Part shown: one piece after another, positions 16,078-24,394 of the stretch
Layout of the letters: each line of letters opens with the position of its first letter
Position numbering within the stretch: position 1 is the first letter of the stretch
DNA from: DAOPYU01 sp942493245
GTDB lineage: Bacteria; Sumerlaeota; Sumerlaeia; UBA8349
DNA length: 64,000 bases
Direction: 5' to 3'
Assembly (NCBI GenBank): GCA_942493245.1
Contig: OW818685.1
Coordinates: forward strand, 5,890,001 to 5,954,000
Program-made: the position numbers and the translations under genes
The notes under the pieces: model-generated
Told to the model about the DNA's origin: nothing
Seen by the model: the letters and a program-made list of their open reading frames with translations, nothing else
Databases searched by the model: none

Positions 16078-16530
16078 TTACTCGGCAGCGGGCTGAGCGG
16101 CGGCAGCAGCAGCGGCGGCCTTGGCCTTGGCCTTGTTCGCAGCCACTGTTTCGGCCACAGCCTTGGCGTTCTTACGCGTACGCAGCAAGTCCTCGACGAT
16201 ACGAGCTTTTTTGCCGCGCAGGTTGCGCAGGTAGCCAAGGTTGGCGCGGCGGACTTTACCGTGGCGCACCACATCAATACCGGCGATGCGAGGCGACTGC
16301 ATGGGGAAGATACGCTCCATGCCCACGCCATAGGAGATGCGGCGCACCGTGAAGGTCTCGTTCAATCCGCCTCCGTGGCGGCGGATGCACACGCCTTCAT
16401 AGTCCTGGATACGTTCTTTTCCGCCTTCAATAATGCGAACGTGAACGCGGACGGTGTCGCCCGGACGAAAATTCACTTTCTTGTCTTCATTCACACGGGC
16501 CGCTTCGAATTCACGAACCAGGTTATGCAC
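16078..16530 (-). CDS. rplS: 50S ribosomal protein L19
   Basis: L19 sits at the 30S/50S interface. Residues 1-115 match the family (VREFEAARVNEDKKVNFRPGDTV, the YEGVCIRRHGGG loop, RRANLGYLRNLRGKKARI). The remaining 35 or so residues are an Ala/Lys-rich tail (KAKAKAAAAAAAAQPAAE), longer than usual. It is not next to trmD or rimM as in many bacteria. It ends at a strong hairpin terminator. Confidence 0.97.
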   Translation of the reverse strand: MHNLVREFEAARVNEDKKVNFRPGDTVRVHVRIIEGGKERIQDYEGVCIRRHGGGLNETFTVRRISYGVGMERIFPMQSPRIAGIDVVRHGKVRRANLGYLRNLRGKKARIVEDLLRTRKNAKAVAETVAANKAKAKAAAAAAAAQPAAE

Positions 16531-16750
16531 CTTTGGAATCCTCCCAAAACTTCTCTATCTCACGTCGAGACAGTTTACTTGCACTTCTCTCCAACCCGCT
16601 CCCCCTCTTAGGGTAGCCGTGGAACATGGGATTAAAGACATTTTCACACTAAAAATCCACAACTTTTTTCAACTTTTCTCTTTTCTCCTCATTGCGGGGT
16701 GTGGAGCGGGGTCTCAATTTGGCCAGGAATGAAACGCCAGAGCATTTTAT

Positions 16751-17560
16751 TTATTGCGGTTGCGCGTCTTCTTCAGCACTCTCCGGAGAAAAAATCCGGT
16801 CCCGCAGCCGCCACCCGACCGCCACCGTCTGGCTCGCCGCCTGCAGAGCAAAACGAAGCAATCGCAACCGCCGGATGGAAGAAACCCCCGTGGTCCGGTC
16901 GCGGAAGGGAACGGGGATCTCGGTCCAGCGGGCGCCCGCCCGGCCCAGAAGACCCGAAAGGGCCAGGTTGGGAACCCGGTAATCGTCGGGCAAAGATCGA
17001 ACAATGGGGGCCAGAAAACGAGACCGCATGAGGCGGAAAGGCACGTTGGCGTCACCGGGACCGGGACCGAAACAGAATCTTACAAAGGCTCGGGCGGAGA
17101 ACGAAATCAGGCGGCGCAGGGGAGACTGACTGCGTCCGGCGCGGCGTCCGAAGATGGCATCCCAGTCTGCGCGCCGGTTCCAGAAATCGGGAAACCGCTC
17201 CGCGGGCAGTTCGCCATCGCTGTCGGTCTGAAAGACCCACTCGGCCTGCGCAACCGCCAGCCGATAGCCTTGCAGCAGAGTCGGTCCGTGGCCGGAATTG
17301 GACTTGTGGACCCCGTGGAGTTGGGGGGAGTCGTTCGCCAGCCGGTCGAGAATCGAGCCGGTGGCGTCGGTCGAACCGTCGTCGAGTACGATCAACTGGA
17401 ACCGCGCGCCAGTGGCCTGAAGGACTGCCAACCAGTCCTGGATCACGTTCTCGATGCACCCGGCCTCGTTATAGACCGGCATCACAACGGCCAGATCGAA
17501 AGCGGGAAGAGAGGGGGACGGATGGGACATTCGGGATTCTTTTACATCGGGATGGGACAT
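16751..17560 (-). CDS. Family 2 glycosyltransferase
   Basis: A GT-A fold transferase of 269 residues, similar to polyprenyl-phosphate sugar synthases. DLAVVMPVYNEAGCIENVI is the nucleotide-binding start, VLDDGSTD and QTDSDGEL the acidic motifs binding the metal and nucleotide sugar. No C-terminal membrane helices are evident, so it should act at the cytoplasmic face. The start at 17560 overlaps the previous stop by one base (TAATG), favouring it over a second ATG eleven codons later. Coupling to the small membrane protein suggests joint work on lipid-linked sugars, possibly feeding the Agl23-like/YYY pair transcribed divergently nearby. Confidence 0.85.
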   Translation of the reverse strand: MSHPDVKESRMSHPSPSLPAFDLAVVMPVYNEAGCIENVIQDWLAVLQATGARFQLIVLDDGSTDATGSILDRLANDSPQLHGVHKSNSGHGPTLLQGYRLAVAQAEWVFQTDSDGELPAERFPDFWNRRADWDAIFGRRAGRSQSPLRRLISFSARAFVRFCFGPGPGDANVPFRLMRSRFLAPIVRSLPDDYRVPNLALSGLLGRAGARWTEIPVPFRDRTTGVSSIRRLRLLRFALQAASQTVAVGWRLRDRIFSPESAEEDAQPQ

Positions 17561-17850
17561 TATTGTTGCACAAATTCCAATCGTTGCAGTTTCCCGTTCT
17601 CCAGCATGTAAAACTCGTGCGAAACGCGGATATTGTTGTCCGTAAAATGGCTGGTCGGGATATGGAGCAGTTCCTTGTCTCCCATTTTCAGAATCGTCGG
17701 TTCGTGGATGCGGATCATTTTCTCAAGGGCCTCATTGCTCTCCGCCCATTTACCCGGCTTTTCGTTCCACACGAGCTTCTTGCTGAACATCAGGGTCGTG
17801 AGCACCAGCAGGGCCGCGATGGCAACCAGCAGCAGAATGTTTTTGAACAT
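17560..17850 (-). CDS. Small single-TM protein coupled to the GT2 gene
   Basis: A 96-residue protein with one N-terminal membrane segment (MFKNILLLVAIAALLVLTTLMF) and a hydrophilic domain of about 70 residues containing HEPTILKMGDKELLHIPTSHF. Its stop shares a base with the glycosyltransferase start. No family was recognised; an anchor or accessory subunit for the transferase is a guess from position. Confidence 0.65.
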   Translation of the reverse strand: MFKNILLLVAIAALLVLTTLMFSKKLVWNEKPGKWAESNEALEKMIRIHEPTILKMGDKELLHIPTSHFTDNNIRVSHEFYMLENGKLQRLEFVQQ

Positions 17851-17989
17851 GGCGCAGATCCTTCCCTCGATCAGAAAATTTTTCCATAAACCGATCCGAA
17901 AATCGAACGGTACCCACCGAATCGGAATCTACCACGCCCGTGCGTTTTCGCAAAGGGGTTTTCTTTTCACCCACCAGGAACTCCTCATT

Positions 17990-18018
17990 ATTGTCTAATA
18001 CCAAATTGTCTAATACCA
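17990..18018. repeat. 14-bp direct repeat, 15-bp period, upstream of the small TM gene
   Basis: ATTGTCTAATACCA occurs at 17990-18003 and 18005-18018, about 140 bases upstream of the start at 17850. Tandem 14-mers at this spacing can be an operator, but no regulator is implied by the neighbourhood. Confidence 0.6.
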
Positions 18019-18063
18019 ACATTTTGACTCTTTTGACCGTCACACAGAGAGGAAGGGGGTTCT

Positions 18064-18178
18064 GGAGGTGGCATGGGCGTCTCGCCCATGAAGGAGTTCC
18101 GGAATAAGGGGATAGAAATCCCCGGCCCTGCCGACGAAAACGTCGGCAATTCACGGGCGAGACGCCCGTGCCACCTCC
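18064..18178. repeat. Dispersed palindromic element (CGGGCGTCTCGCCCG type), copy 2
   Basis: Outer arms 18064-18091 and 18151-18178 are complementary with two mismatches, with an inner hairpin GCCGACG...CGTCGGC at 18130-18147. Arm sequence and the GAAGGAGTTC that follows match the copy at 8507-8613. The rest of the 17851-18365 gap between divergent genes shows only the 14-bp direct repeat. Confidence 0.88.
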
Positions 18179-18365
18179 GGACCATCCTTGCTTTTACAAG
18201 AACGGGTACTTCCCGGCATCCGCTTCTCAAACGACAGCCACACAATTCGCCGGACAATGAGGACTTCCTGTTTCACCTTCTCTTAATCGGGAATAAGTGT
18301 TGGCGAATCGGAAACGGGAAGGCTATGATGGGCCGGTTTTGTGGGGAGGGGAGCCCCGGCCGGTT

Positions 18366-21300
18366 ATGGACAAACAGATCTCGATTCGCTCGTCGTTTGC
18401 GGCCGCCAGTGCTCCCTTGTCTCCGAACAACGCCCGCCGCGCTCGGCCCCCACGGCCACGCAGATGGGGCGGATGGGTTCTGGCAGCCCTGCTCCTGATT
18501 CTGGCGGCGGACCGCTTCTCCCTTCTGGATCGCCAGGCCTTTCACCACGACGAGTCCATCCACTGTTACTACTCCTGGCTCCTCGGGTATCAGGGGCCAT
18601 CCACCTATGAATACGACCCGGTTTATCACGGTCCGTTCCTCTACCACTTCGGCGGTCTCTTCCACCGCTTCCTGCCCGATACCGAAGCGTGGGCGCGGTT
18701 CCCGTTTGCGTTGATGGGGTTTCTGCTCGGCGCGGCGTTTCTCCTGTGGCGGCGGGCGCTCGGGTGGGGGACGTGCGCCCTCGTTGTGGGACTCCTGACC
18801 CTCTCGCCGATTGTGGCGTATTTCTCGCGCTTCGCCCGCGAGGACGCGCATCAGATGATGTGGCTCACCGGGATTCTGGTGACGGGGGTTCTGTACCTCC
18901 GCACGGCGCGGGTGGCCTGGCTCACCGGGTCGGTCTTCTTCCTGACGATGTCCTATTGCACGAAAGAAAACTCCTACGTCAACCACTTTGCGCTCTGCGC
19001 GTTTCCGGTTTTGTGGGGCGCGGCGCGGTGGGTGCGGCGCGGGCGCGAAGGGACGCGGGAAATCCTGGTGCGTTATTTCCCGCTGGTGCGGTTTTTTACG
19101 CTGTTCGGGTGCTTCTCGGCGGCGGTGTTTTTCTATGTGGCGGTGGATTGCCGCGTGGGACCGGACACGTCCTTATCGAGCGGATTGAAACAGATCGTGG
19201 CGAACAGCACGGCCATCAGCGAAAAACCAGACCGGGCGGCCTTCGAGGGACAATCCGGGTATTTCACAGACCCGGGCCGCGAGGGGGTCCGACAGACCTA
19301 TATCCTGTTGACGGCCTGTTTCACCCTGGGGTTGCTGAGCCTGTTCGAGGCGGTTTCGATCGGGTACGAGCGGCGTCCGTCCGCCCTGCAGATGGCCGGA
19401 CTGGCCTGCTGGGCGCTTTTCTTTTATTTGCTTCTGGCGTTGTGCGTGTTTTCGCTGGCGCACTGGGTCGCATCGGCTCCCGCCCGACACGCCTTCCCGC
19501 TGGCGCTGACCCGGCAGGTGATGGCGCGCGCGGCGATTCTGTTGACCGCCCCGGTTCTGGCGCTCGGGAGCGATTTGATTTTTCACCCGCGGACCCGCAA
19601 CGCGGACGGATCGGCGCGGAGTTTTTTCGGGCTGATAGATTCGTGGCGCGAGCGGCTGTTCGGCATCTGGGGCCTGACGACGCAGGTTCTGCTGGCGATG
19701 TTTCTCTACCTGCTGTTGTTCGGTTCGCTCGGGTGGAACCTGCGCGAGGGACCGACCACCGGGCTTTACGATTACATCGCCTACTGGTTCAAACACCAGA
19801 CGGGCGAGTTCCGCCTGTGGGACGAGTGGTGGTACTACCTGCCGCGCCTGGCGCTGTTCGAGGCGTTTCCGCTGGCCCTGTGCGGAGTCCTGGCGGTGGC
19901 GGAAGTGTGGGAGCGGCTGATAAAGAAACAACCGTTTGGGGCACCCCTTCAGGGTGCAAACCAAACAGAAACAACCGTTCCGTGGGTTCCCTCCGGTCAC
20001 CCACGGCTACTCAAGGGCGGCCCCTGTCGGGGCCGGGGATGCCCCCCCTTCCAGCGCGTCTCTCCGGCGCTTCTGGGATTCCTGGGGTATCTGACGATTT
20101 TCTTCGTCGCCGTCTATGCCATTCTGAATGAAAAAGTGCCGTGGCTGGCCACCTACCAGGCCTATGCGTTGAACCTGCTCGCGGCGCTGTGGGCGGGCGA
20201 CTGGTTGGCGCGACACTGGGGATTCTGGCGGGGCGGAAGATTGGGCCGGGTTTTGGCCACCGGGGCGCTGGGGCTTTTTGTGACATTGGGTGTGGCCTAC
20301 ACGATCTATCAACACGCGCTTCAGGTGTTCGTCCGGTCGGACAACCCTTCCGAACTGCTGGTCTATGCGGCCACCACGCACGAGTTCGGCGATTTTTCCC
20401 ACCGGATCATCGAGAAACAACAGGCCGCCCAGGCGCAGGGCGAAACATACGCTATTTCTCTCCAGGGCAACGCCCAGTGGCCCAGCGCCTGGTACCTGCG
20501 CAACGCCGATGTGGCGTGGAACCAGATGAACCTTGGCGCCGATGTCGTGATTGCGGACGACACGCCCGAAAACGAACGGCTGTTGCAGTACGGGGACCAG
20601 GAATGGGCCATCGAGCCGATGAACCTGCGCGCCTGGTGGTTGACGGCGGGGTCCACCGCCCTCCCCGATACGTCGAGCCTGTGGGAGAATCTCAAGGCGT
20701 TTCTGACCAACGCTCCCAACGACCAGAGGTCGCTTTTCGAAGAAATCGGGGAATCGGCCCCGGAAAATTACCCGCTCGGCTTCCGGGATCAGGTGCTGAA
20801 CTACGTGTTCCTGCGCCGGATCTGGGCGCCCACCGGCGGACATCGCCTGCTGGCCTGTGAACGCACGGGACGCGCTCAGTCGCCGGAAAGCAGTCCGGGA
20901 TACCTCGCCGGGGCGGGCGAACCCGCCGAACCCGTCGCGGTCGCGACCACGACCGGCAGCCGGGGATCGAACCGGTCGCAGCTTCAGGAGCCGAGAGGGC
21001 TGGCAGTGACACCGGAGGGGAACCTGGTCGTCATGGACAGTCAGAATGGCCGGATTCAGGTGTTCGATCCCAACGGGGCGTGTCTGCTGGAATTCGGGAG
21101 CGGGGTTCTGGGGATCAACTATTCCGGCGCATGCGATGTGGCGTGCGACACGGCGGGAAACTTCTTCGTGGCGGACACCTGGAACCACTCGGTGCGGAAG
21201 TTTTCGCCGGAAGGTCGGCTTCTGGCTACGGCAGACAGCGCGTTGGCAGACGATGAACGGGTGACCATGTTTGGACCGCGCGGGATCGCCGTGGGACTGG

Positions 21301-21893
21301 ACGGACGCGTCTATGTGGCCGACACGGGGCGGCGGCGGGTGCGGATCTTCGAGAACGACTTGACTCCCGTGGACTCCTGGGGTGTTTCGGGAACGGTGCC
21401 GGGCGGATTGCTGGAACCGGTCGGCATTGCCGTGGACGCGCAGGGCCGGGTCTGTGTGGCTGACGCGGGCACCGGGCGTCTGATGCGGTTCACCGCCCAG
21501 GGACGATTGTTGTGGCTGGGGGACTTCGTCAAACTCTCCCAGAAAGAAATCTATGCGCTCGAGCCCCACCTGGACGCCCTCCCGGACGGGCGGTTGGCCG
21601 TCACCGCCTCGCTGATGGGCGCAGTCTGGATCGTCGAGCCGGAACTGATGCGGGTGACGATTCTGAACCTGGTCAATCCCGCCATCGAAGATCCGGTGGG
21701 ACTGGTGGCAACACCCGACGGCCAGATCTGGGTGAGCGACCGTACGCTGGGTCTGGTGGCGCGTTTCCGTCCGCCGGAACCCAAACCCCTTACAGAAACC
21801 GATGCGTCCGGAGGGGATGCGGGGGATGCGGATGTGACGTCCGAAACACTGAATTTCGATTCGGAAACTTCCGAATCTGAACCGGGAGTCTGA
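18366..21893 (+). CDS. Agl23-like (TIGR03663-type) multi-TM protein with C-terminal NHL propeller
   Basis: A 1175-residue protein. ATG 18366 follows GGGGAGGGGAG; an upstream GTG at 18297 has no ribosome site. The N-terminal half is a GT-C-like membrane domain. FHHDESIH near residue 60 carries the acidic catalytic-type motif, followed by YDPVYHGPFLYH and about a dozen membrane segments. Such proteins are described as flippase-activity-associated Agl23 and resemble dolichyl-phosphate-mannose glycosyltransferases. From about residue 870 to 1140 the protein is a set of NHL-type repeats (EPRGLAVTPEGNLVVMDS..., GPRGIAVGLDGRVYVADTG...), a propeller probably on the outer face. Residues about 522-562 are encoded by an inserted palindromic repeat. 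The next gene starts nine bases later and encodes the usual partner. Confidence 0.8.
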   Translation: MDKQISIRSSFAAASAPLSPNNARRARPPRPRRWGGWVLAALLLILAADRFSLLDRQAFHHDESIHCYYSWLLGYQGPSTYEYDPVYHGPFLYHFGGLFHRFLPDTEAWARFPFALMGFLLGAAFLLWRRALGWGTCALVVGLLTLSPIVAYFSRFAREDAHQMMWLTGILVTGVLYLRTARVAWLTGSVFFLTMSYCTKENSYVNHFALCAFPVLWGAARWVRRGREGTREILVRYFPLVRFFTLFGCFSAAVFFYVAVDCRVGPDTSLSSGLKQIVANSTAISEKPDRAAFEGQSGYFTDPGREGVRQTYILLTACFTLGLLSLFEAVSIGYERRPSALQMAGLACWALFFYLLLALCVFSLAHWVASAPARHAFPLALTRQVMARAAILLTAPVLALGSDLIFHPRTRNADGSARSFFGLIDSWRERLFGIWGLTTQVLLAMFLYLLLFGSLGWNLREGPTTGLYDYIAYWFKHQTGEFRLWDEWWYYLPRLALFEAFPLALCGVLAVAEVWERLIKKQPFGAPLQGANQTETTVPWVPSGHPRLLKGGPCRGRGCPPFQRVSPALLGFLGYLTIFFVAVYAILNEKVPWLATYQAYALNLLAALWAGDWLARHWGFWRGGRLGRVLATGALGLFVTLGVAYTIYQHALQVFVRSDNPSELLVYAATTHEFGDFSHRIIEKQQAAQAQGETYAISLQGNAQWPSAWYLRNADVAWNQMNLGADVVIADDTPENERLLQYGDQEWAIEPMNLRAWWLTAGSTALPDTSSLWENLKAFLTNAPNDQRSLFEEIGESAPENYPLGFRDQVLNYVFLRRIWAPTGGHRLLACERTGRAQSPESSPGYLAGAGEPAEPVAVATTTGSRGSNRSQLQEPRGLAVTPEGNLVVMDSQNGRIQVFDPNGACLLEFGSGVLGINYSGACDVACDTAGNFFVADTWNHSVRKFSPEGRLLATADSALADDERVTMFGPRGIAVGLDGRVYVADTGRRRVRIFENDLTPVDSWGVSGTVPGGLLEPVGIAVDAQGRVCVADAGTGRLMRFTAQGRLLWLGDFVKLSQKEIYALEPHLDALPDGRLAVTASLMGAVWIVEPELMRVTILNLVNPAIEDPVGLVATPDGQIWVSDRTLGLVARFRPPEPKPLTETDASGGDAGDADVTSETLNFDSETSESEPGV
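19932..20040. repeat. Palindromic repeat inserted in frame within the Agl23-like gene
   Basis: The segment holds stacked small palindromes: GCACCC/GGGTGC (19941-19957), CCGTGGGT/ACCCACGG (19980-20006) and GGCCCC/GGGGCC (around 20018-20033). GAAACAACCGTT also occurs twice, at 19924 and 19968. The encoded stretch (QPFGAPLQGANQTETT..., GGPCRGRGC) is hydrophilic and unlike the membrane protein around it. It keeps the frame open and falls in a loop between membrane segments. Confidence 0.75.
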
Positions 21894-21902
21894 TTAAATC
21901 CC

Positions 21903-24266
21903 ATGACCGCTTCTCCTCCCTTCCTCCTCCAGATGTTCCAGGCGCTGACGCACCCGGGATCGCTGGCAATTCTGGGGACGCTTTATCTGTTGAGTGGGGT
22001 GGCGTTGCCGCTGTGCCACCGCTGGTTCGACCGCAGCCGCCTGACGTGGTACGCATCGGCGCGGTTTGTGGGGCTGGCGCTGGTGGGATATGGCGCATGG
22101 CTGGTGGCGCATGTCATACCGGGTGGGTTCTCGCGCGGAGGACTCTGGGCGGTGGCGGGAATCGGAACGCTTCTGTCGGCCTGGGGGTGGACCGTGTGGG
22201 GCCGCTCGCTGGTGAAACGGCTGCGCGCACAGGCGCGCGTGATTCTGGTGGGCGAGGTGATCTTCCTCCTCTCCTTCGCCTTCTGCGCCGGATTGCGCAT
22301 GCAGGCGCCGGACATCCGCGAGGCCGAGAAGTTCATGGACATGGCGCTGCTCACCCATGCTATGTACACGGACCGGATGCCCATGCCCGACCCGTGGCTC
22401 TTCTCGGGCGACACGAATTACTACTACGGCGGCCACGCCCAGATGGCCGCGCTGGCGAAGATGGCGGGAGCCGCGCCCGAGGTGGCCTACAATGTTTCCG
22501 TGGCGGTGGTGTTCGCCTGGTTCTGCCTGCTGGTGTTCGCCTGCGCGCTGGAGGTAAACGGTCGCGTACGCTGGTCGCTCGTGGCGCTGGTGGCCGTGGC
22601 CCTGATGGCCAACCTGGACGTGGGCGCACAGGTGTGGGAACGGTGGGTGGCTGGTTCGACTCAACCTTTTGACGTCCAGGAGTGGCGCGCCTCGCGCGTC
22701 ATCCACGACGGCCCGCTTCAGGGGAAATACTTCGAGACCATCAACGAGTTTCCCTTCTTCACCTTCATGCACGCCGACCTGCACGCGCACCTGCTGGCCT
22801 TGCCCTATGTGCTCGTGCTGCTGGCCACCGTGGCCAATGCGGTGCGGCGGCGCAAGGGCGGGGTGGCCCTCTTCGGCGATGGCGGTTGGCGCTGGGGACG
22901 GTTGGTGCTGGGGTCGTGGGCGCTCGGGTCACTCGCGATGACGAACGGGTTCGACTTCATCACGTTCTCGTTGTTGCTACCCCTGTTCTTCTTCTACCAC
23001 GAATGGTTTGCCTCACGCGGGTGGCGCCACCCGGCGCGATTCCTCCGGGGAGGGGCGGTCAATACGACCCTGACCCTGGCGCTGGCACTGGTGTTCGCGG
23101 CGCCGTTTCTCGCGCACTACCAGTTGCCCTCCGCGTCGAAAGACCTGCTCTCGGCGGGCGTGAAGGCGACCGGTTTCTTCACCCGGCTGGCCGCGCGCAG
23201 TCCGTTCGAGATGTCGGACTTCCGCAGCCACCCGGGGCAGTACCTGATCGTGTGGGGCACCCAGTTTTTCGCCCTCGGGGCGTTGCTGGCCGTGCCGGTG
23301 TTCCTGCGGATGGCTCGCCTGCCGGACCGGTGGAAGGACGTCGCCTGGCAGGGACTCCTGTTGCTCTGGCTCGCGGCTTATTGTGTGTCGGGCGGCGTGG
23401 TGGCGGCTTCGCTGATCGCCCTGTTGGGCGCGACCGCGTGGCGCCTGACGCTGGCGCGCAAGACCCCGCGCGCGCGATTGTTTCATTTTTTCATCGGCGC
23501 GGCTCTGCTGGTCCTGACGCTGTGCGAGTTCTTCGGCTTCCACGACGGCCTGGGGCGGGGCTACCAGCGGCTCAACATGCTCTTCAAGTTCCACTACCCC
23601 TGCTGGATTCTCCTGGGCCTGGTCTGGCCGGTCTGCCTGCGCGAAATCTGGGGACAGGCCACCTGGCCGCGCGGCGCGCGCATCGCCGTCCTGATGGGGA
23701 CGGGGGTGCTGGCGCTGGTTGGGCTGAGTTACCCGGTGGCGGTCACCCACGACCGCATCGTCCTGCGCGAGAGTCTGGGCCTCGCGCCCACGCTCGACGG
23801 GATAGACTACCTGCGGCGCGAAGAACCGGGAGATTACCGGGCGATCCAGTGGCTGCGCCAGAACGCGCGCGCGGGCGAGGTCGCGCTCGAGGGGGGCGGG
23901 GACTCGTATGCCTACCACGGGCGCATCGCCACGCACACGCCCGTGCGGTCGGTCCTGGCCTGGGCCAACCACCAGTGGATCTGGCGCGGCAAGCGCCCCG
24001 TCGAATTGCAGAAACAGGTGCATGAGGTTTACAAAACCCCGGAACCCGAGGAAGCGCTCGCGTTGCTGGAACAATGGGGCGCTCGGTATGTGGTCGTGGG
24101 TGGATTTGAGCGCGATCAATACCCCGAAGCGGGACTGGCCAAGTTCGGAAAAATGTTCCCGGAAGTCTTCCGCGATCCGGAAACCGATACGGTGATTTAC
24201 CGGGTGGACGACCGGGGCGGAAGTCAGAAACTCTCGCGTTCCACGGACGACTCTATCAGGCAATAG
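21903..24266 (+). CDS. YYY-type (DUF2298, TIGR03662) multi-TM protein
   Basis: A 787-residue integral membrane protein. The family signature is clear: MQAPDIREAEKFMDMALL, then DPWLFSGDTNYYYGGH, which contains the NYYY motif, and later FFTFMHADLHAHLLALPYV and GRGYQRLNMLFKFHYP. In archaea, Chloroflexi and some other phyla this family is found beside Agl23-like proteins. Both are thought to act in surface glycan transfer, though the reaction is unproven. It starts nine bases after the upstream gene and is surely co-transcribed. A soluble C-terminal region of about 150 residues (AIQWLRQNARAGEVALE...) is probably extracytoplasmic. Confidence 0.85.
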   Translation: MTASPPFLLQMFQALTHPGSLAILGTLYLLSGVALPLCHRWFDRSRLTWYASARFVGLALVGYGAWLVAHVIPGGFSRGGLWAVAGIGTLLSAWGWTVWGRSLVKRLRAQARVILVGEVIFLLSFAFCAGLRMQAPDIREAEKFMDMALLTHAMYTDRMPMPDPWLFSGDTNYYYGGHAQMAALAKMAGAAPEVAYNVSVAVVFAWFCLLVFACALEVNGRVRWSLVALVAVALMANLDVGAQVWERWVAGSTQPFDVQEWRASRVIHDGPLQGKYFETINEFPFFTFMHADLHAHLLALPYVLVLLATVANAVRRRKGGVALFGDGGWRWGRLVLGSWALGSLAMTNGFDFITFSLLLPLFFFYHEWFASRGWRHPARFLRGGAVNTTLTLALALVFAAPFLAHYQLPSASKDLLSAGVKATGFFTRLAARSPFEMSDFRSHPGQYLIVWGTQFFALGALLAVPVFLRMARLPDRWKDVAWQGLLLLWLAAYCVSGGVVAASLIALLGATAWRLTLARKTPRARLFHFFIGAALLVLTLCEFFGFHDGLGRGYQRLNMLFKFHYPCWILLGLVWPVCLREIWGQATWPRGARIAVLMGTGVLALVGLSYPVAVTHDRIVLRESLGLAPTLDGIDYLRREEPGDYRAIQWLRQNARAGEVALEGGGDSYAYHGRIATHTPVRSVLAWANHQWIWRGKRPVELQKQVHEVYKTPEPEEALALLEQWGARYVVVGGFERDQYPEAGLAKFGKMFPEVFRDPETDTVIYRVDDRGGSQKLSRSTDDSIRQ

Positions 24267-24299
24267 ACCGAGAGGGAGCAAAGGCTATCTTCTGTTAAA

Positions 24300-24366
24300 A
24301 CAGGATTCACAAAATTAACAAGATGCCGTCGGACTCCCGGCATCCTGTAAATCCTGTGATCCTGTC
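24300..24366. repeat. Dispersed palindromic repeat, copy 2
   Basis: The right arm CGGCATCCTGTAAATCCTGTGATCCTGTC (24338-24366, in two parts CGGCATCCTGTAAAT and CCTGTGATCCTGTC) closely matches the arm of the 2463-2532 element. The left arm has diverged. It lies between the convergent ends of the YYY gene and the peptidase gene, where it could act as a two-way terminator. Confidence 0.75.
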
Positions 24367-24394
24367 TCATCTTTTCAGAAAACGATCTTCTCCC

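Noticed and set aside
18297..18365. GTG 18297 as start of the Agl23-like gene
   Set aside because: No ribosome site precedes it, whereas ATG 18366 follows a GGGGAGGGGAG stretch and begins a normal basic N-terminus.
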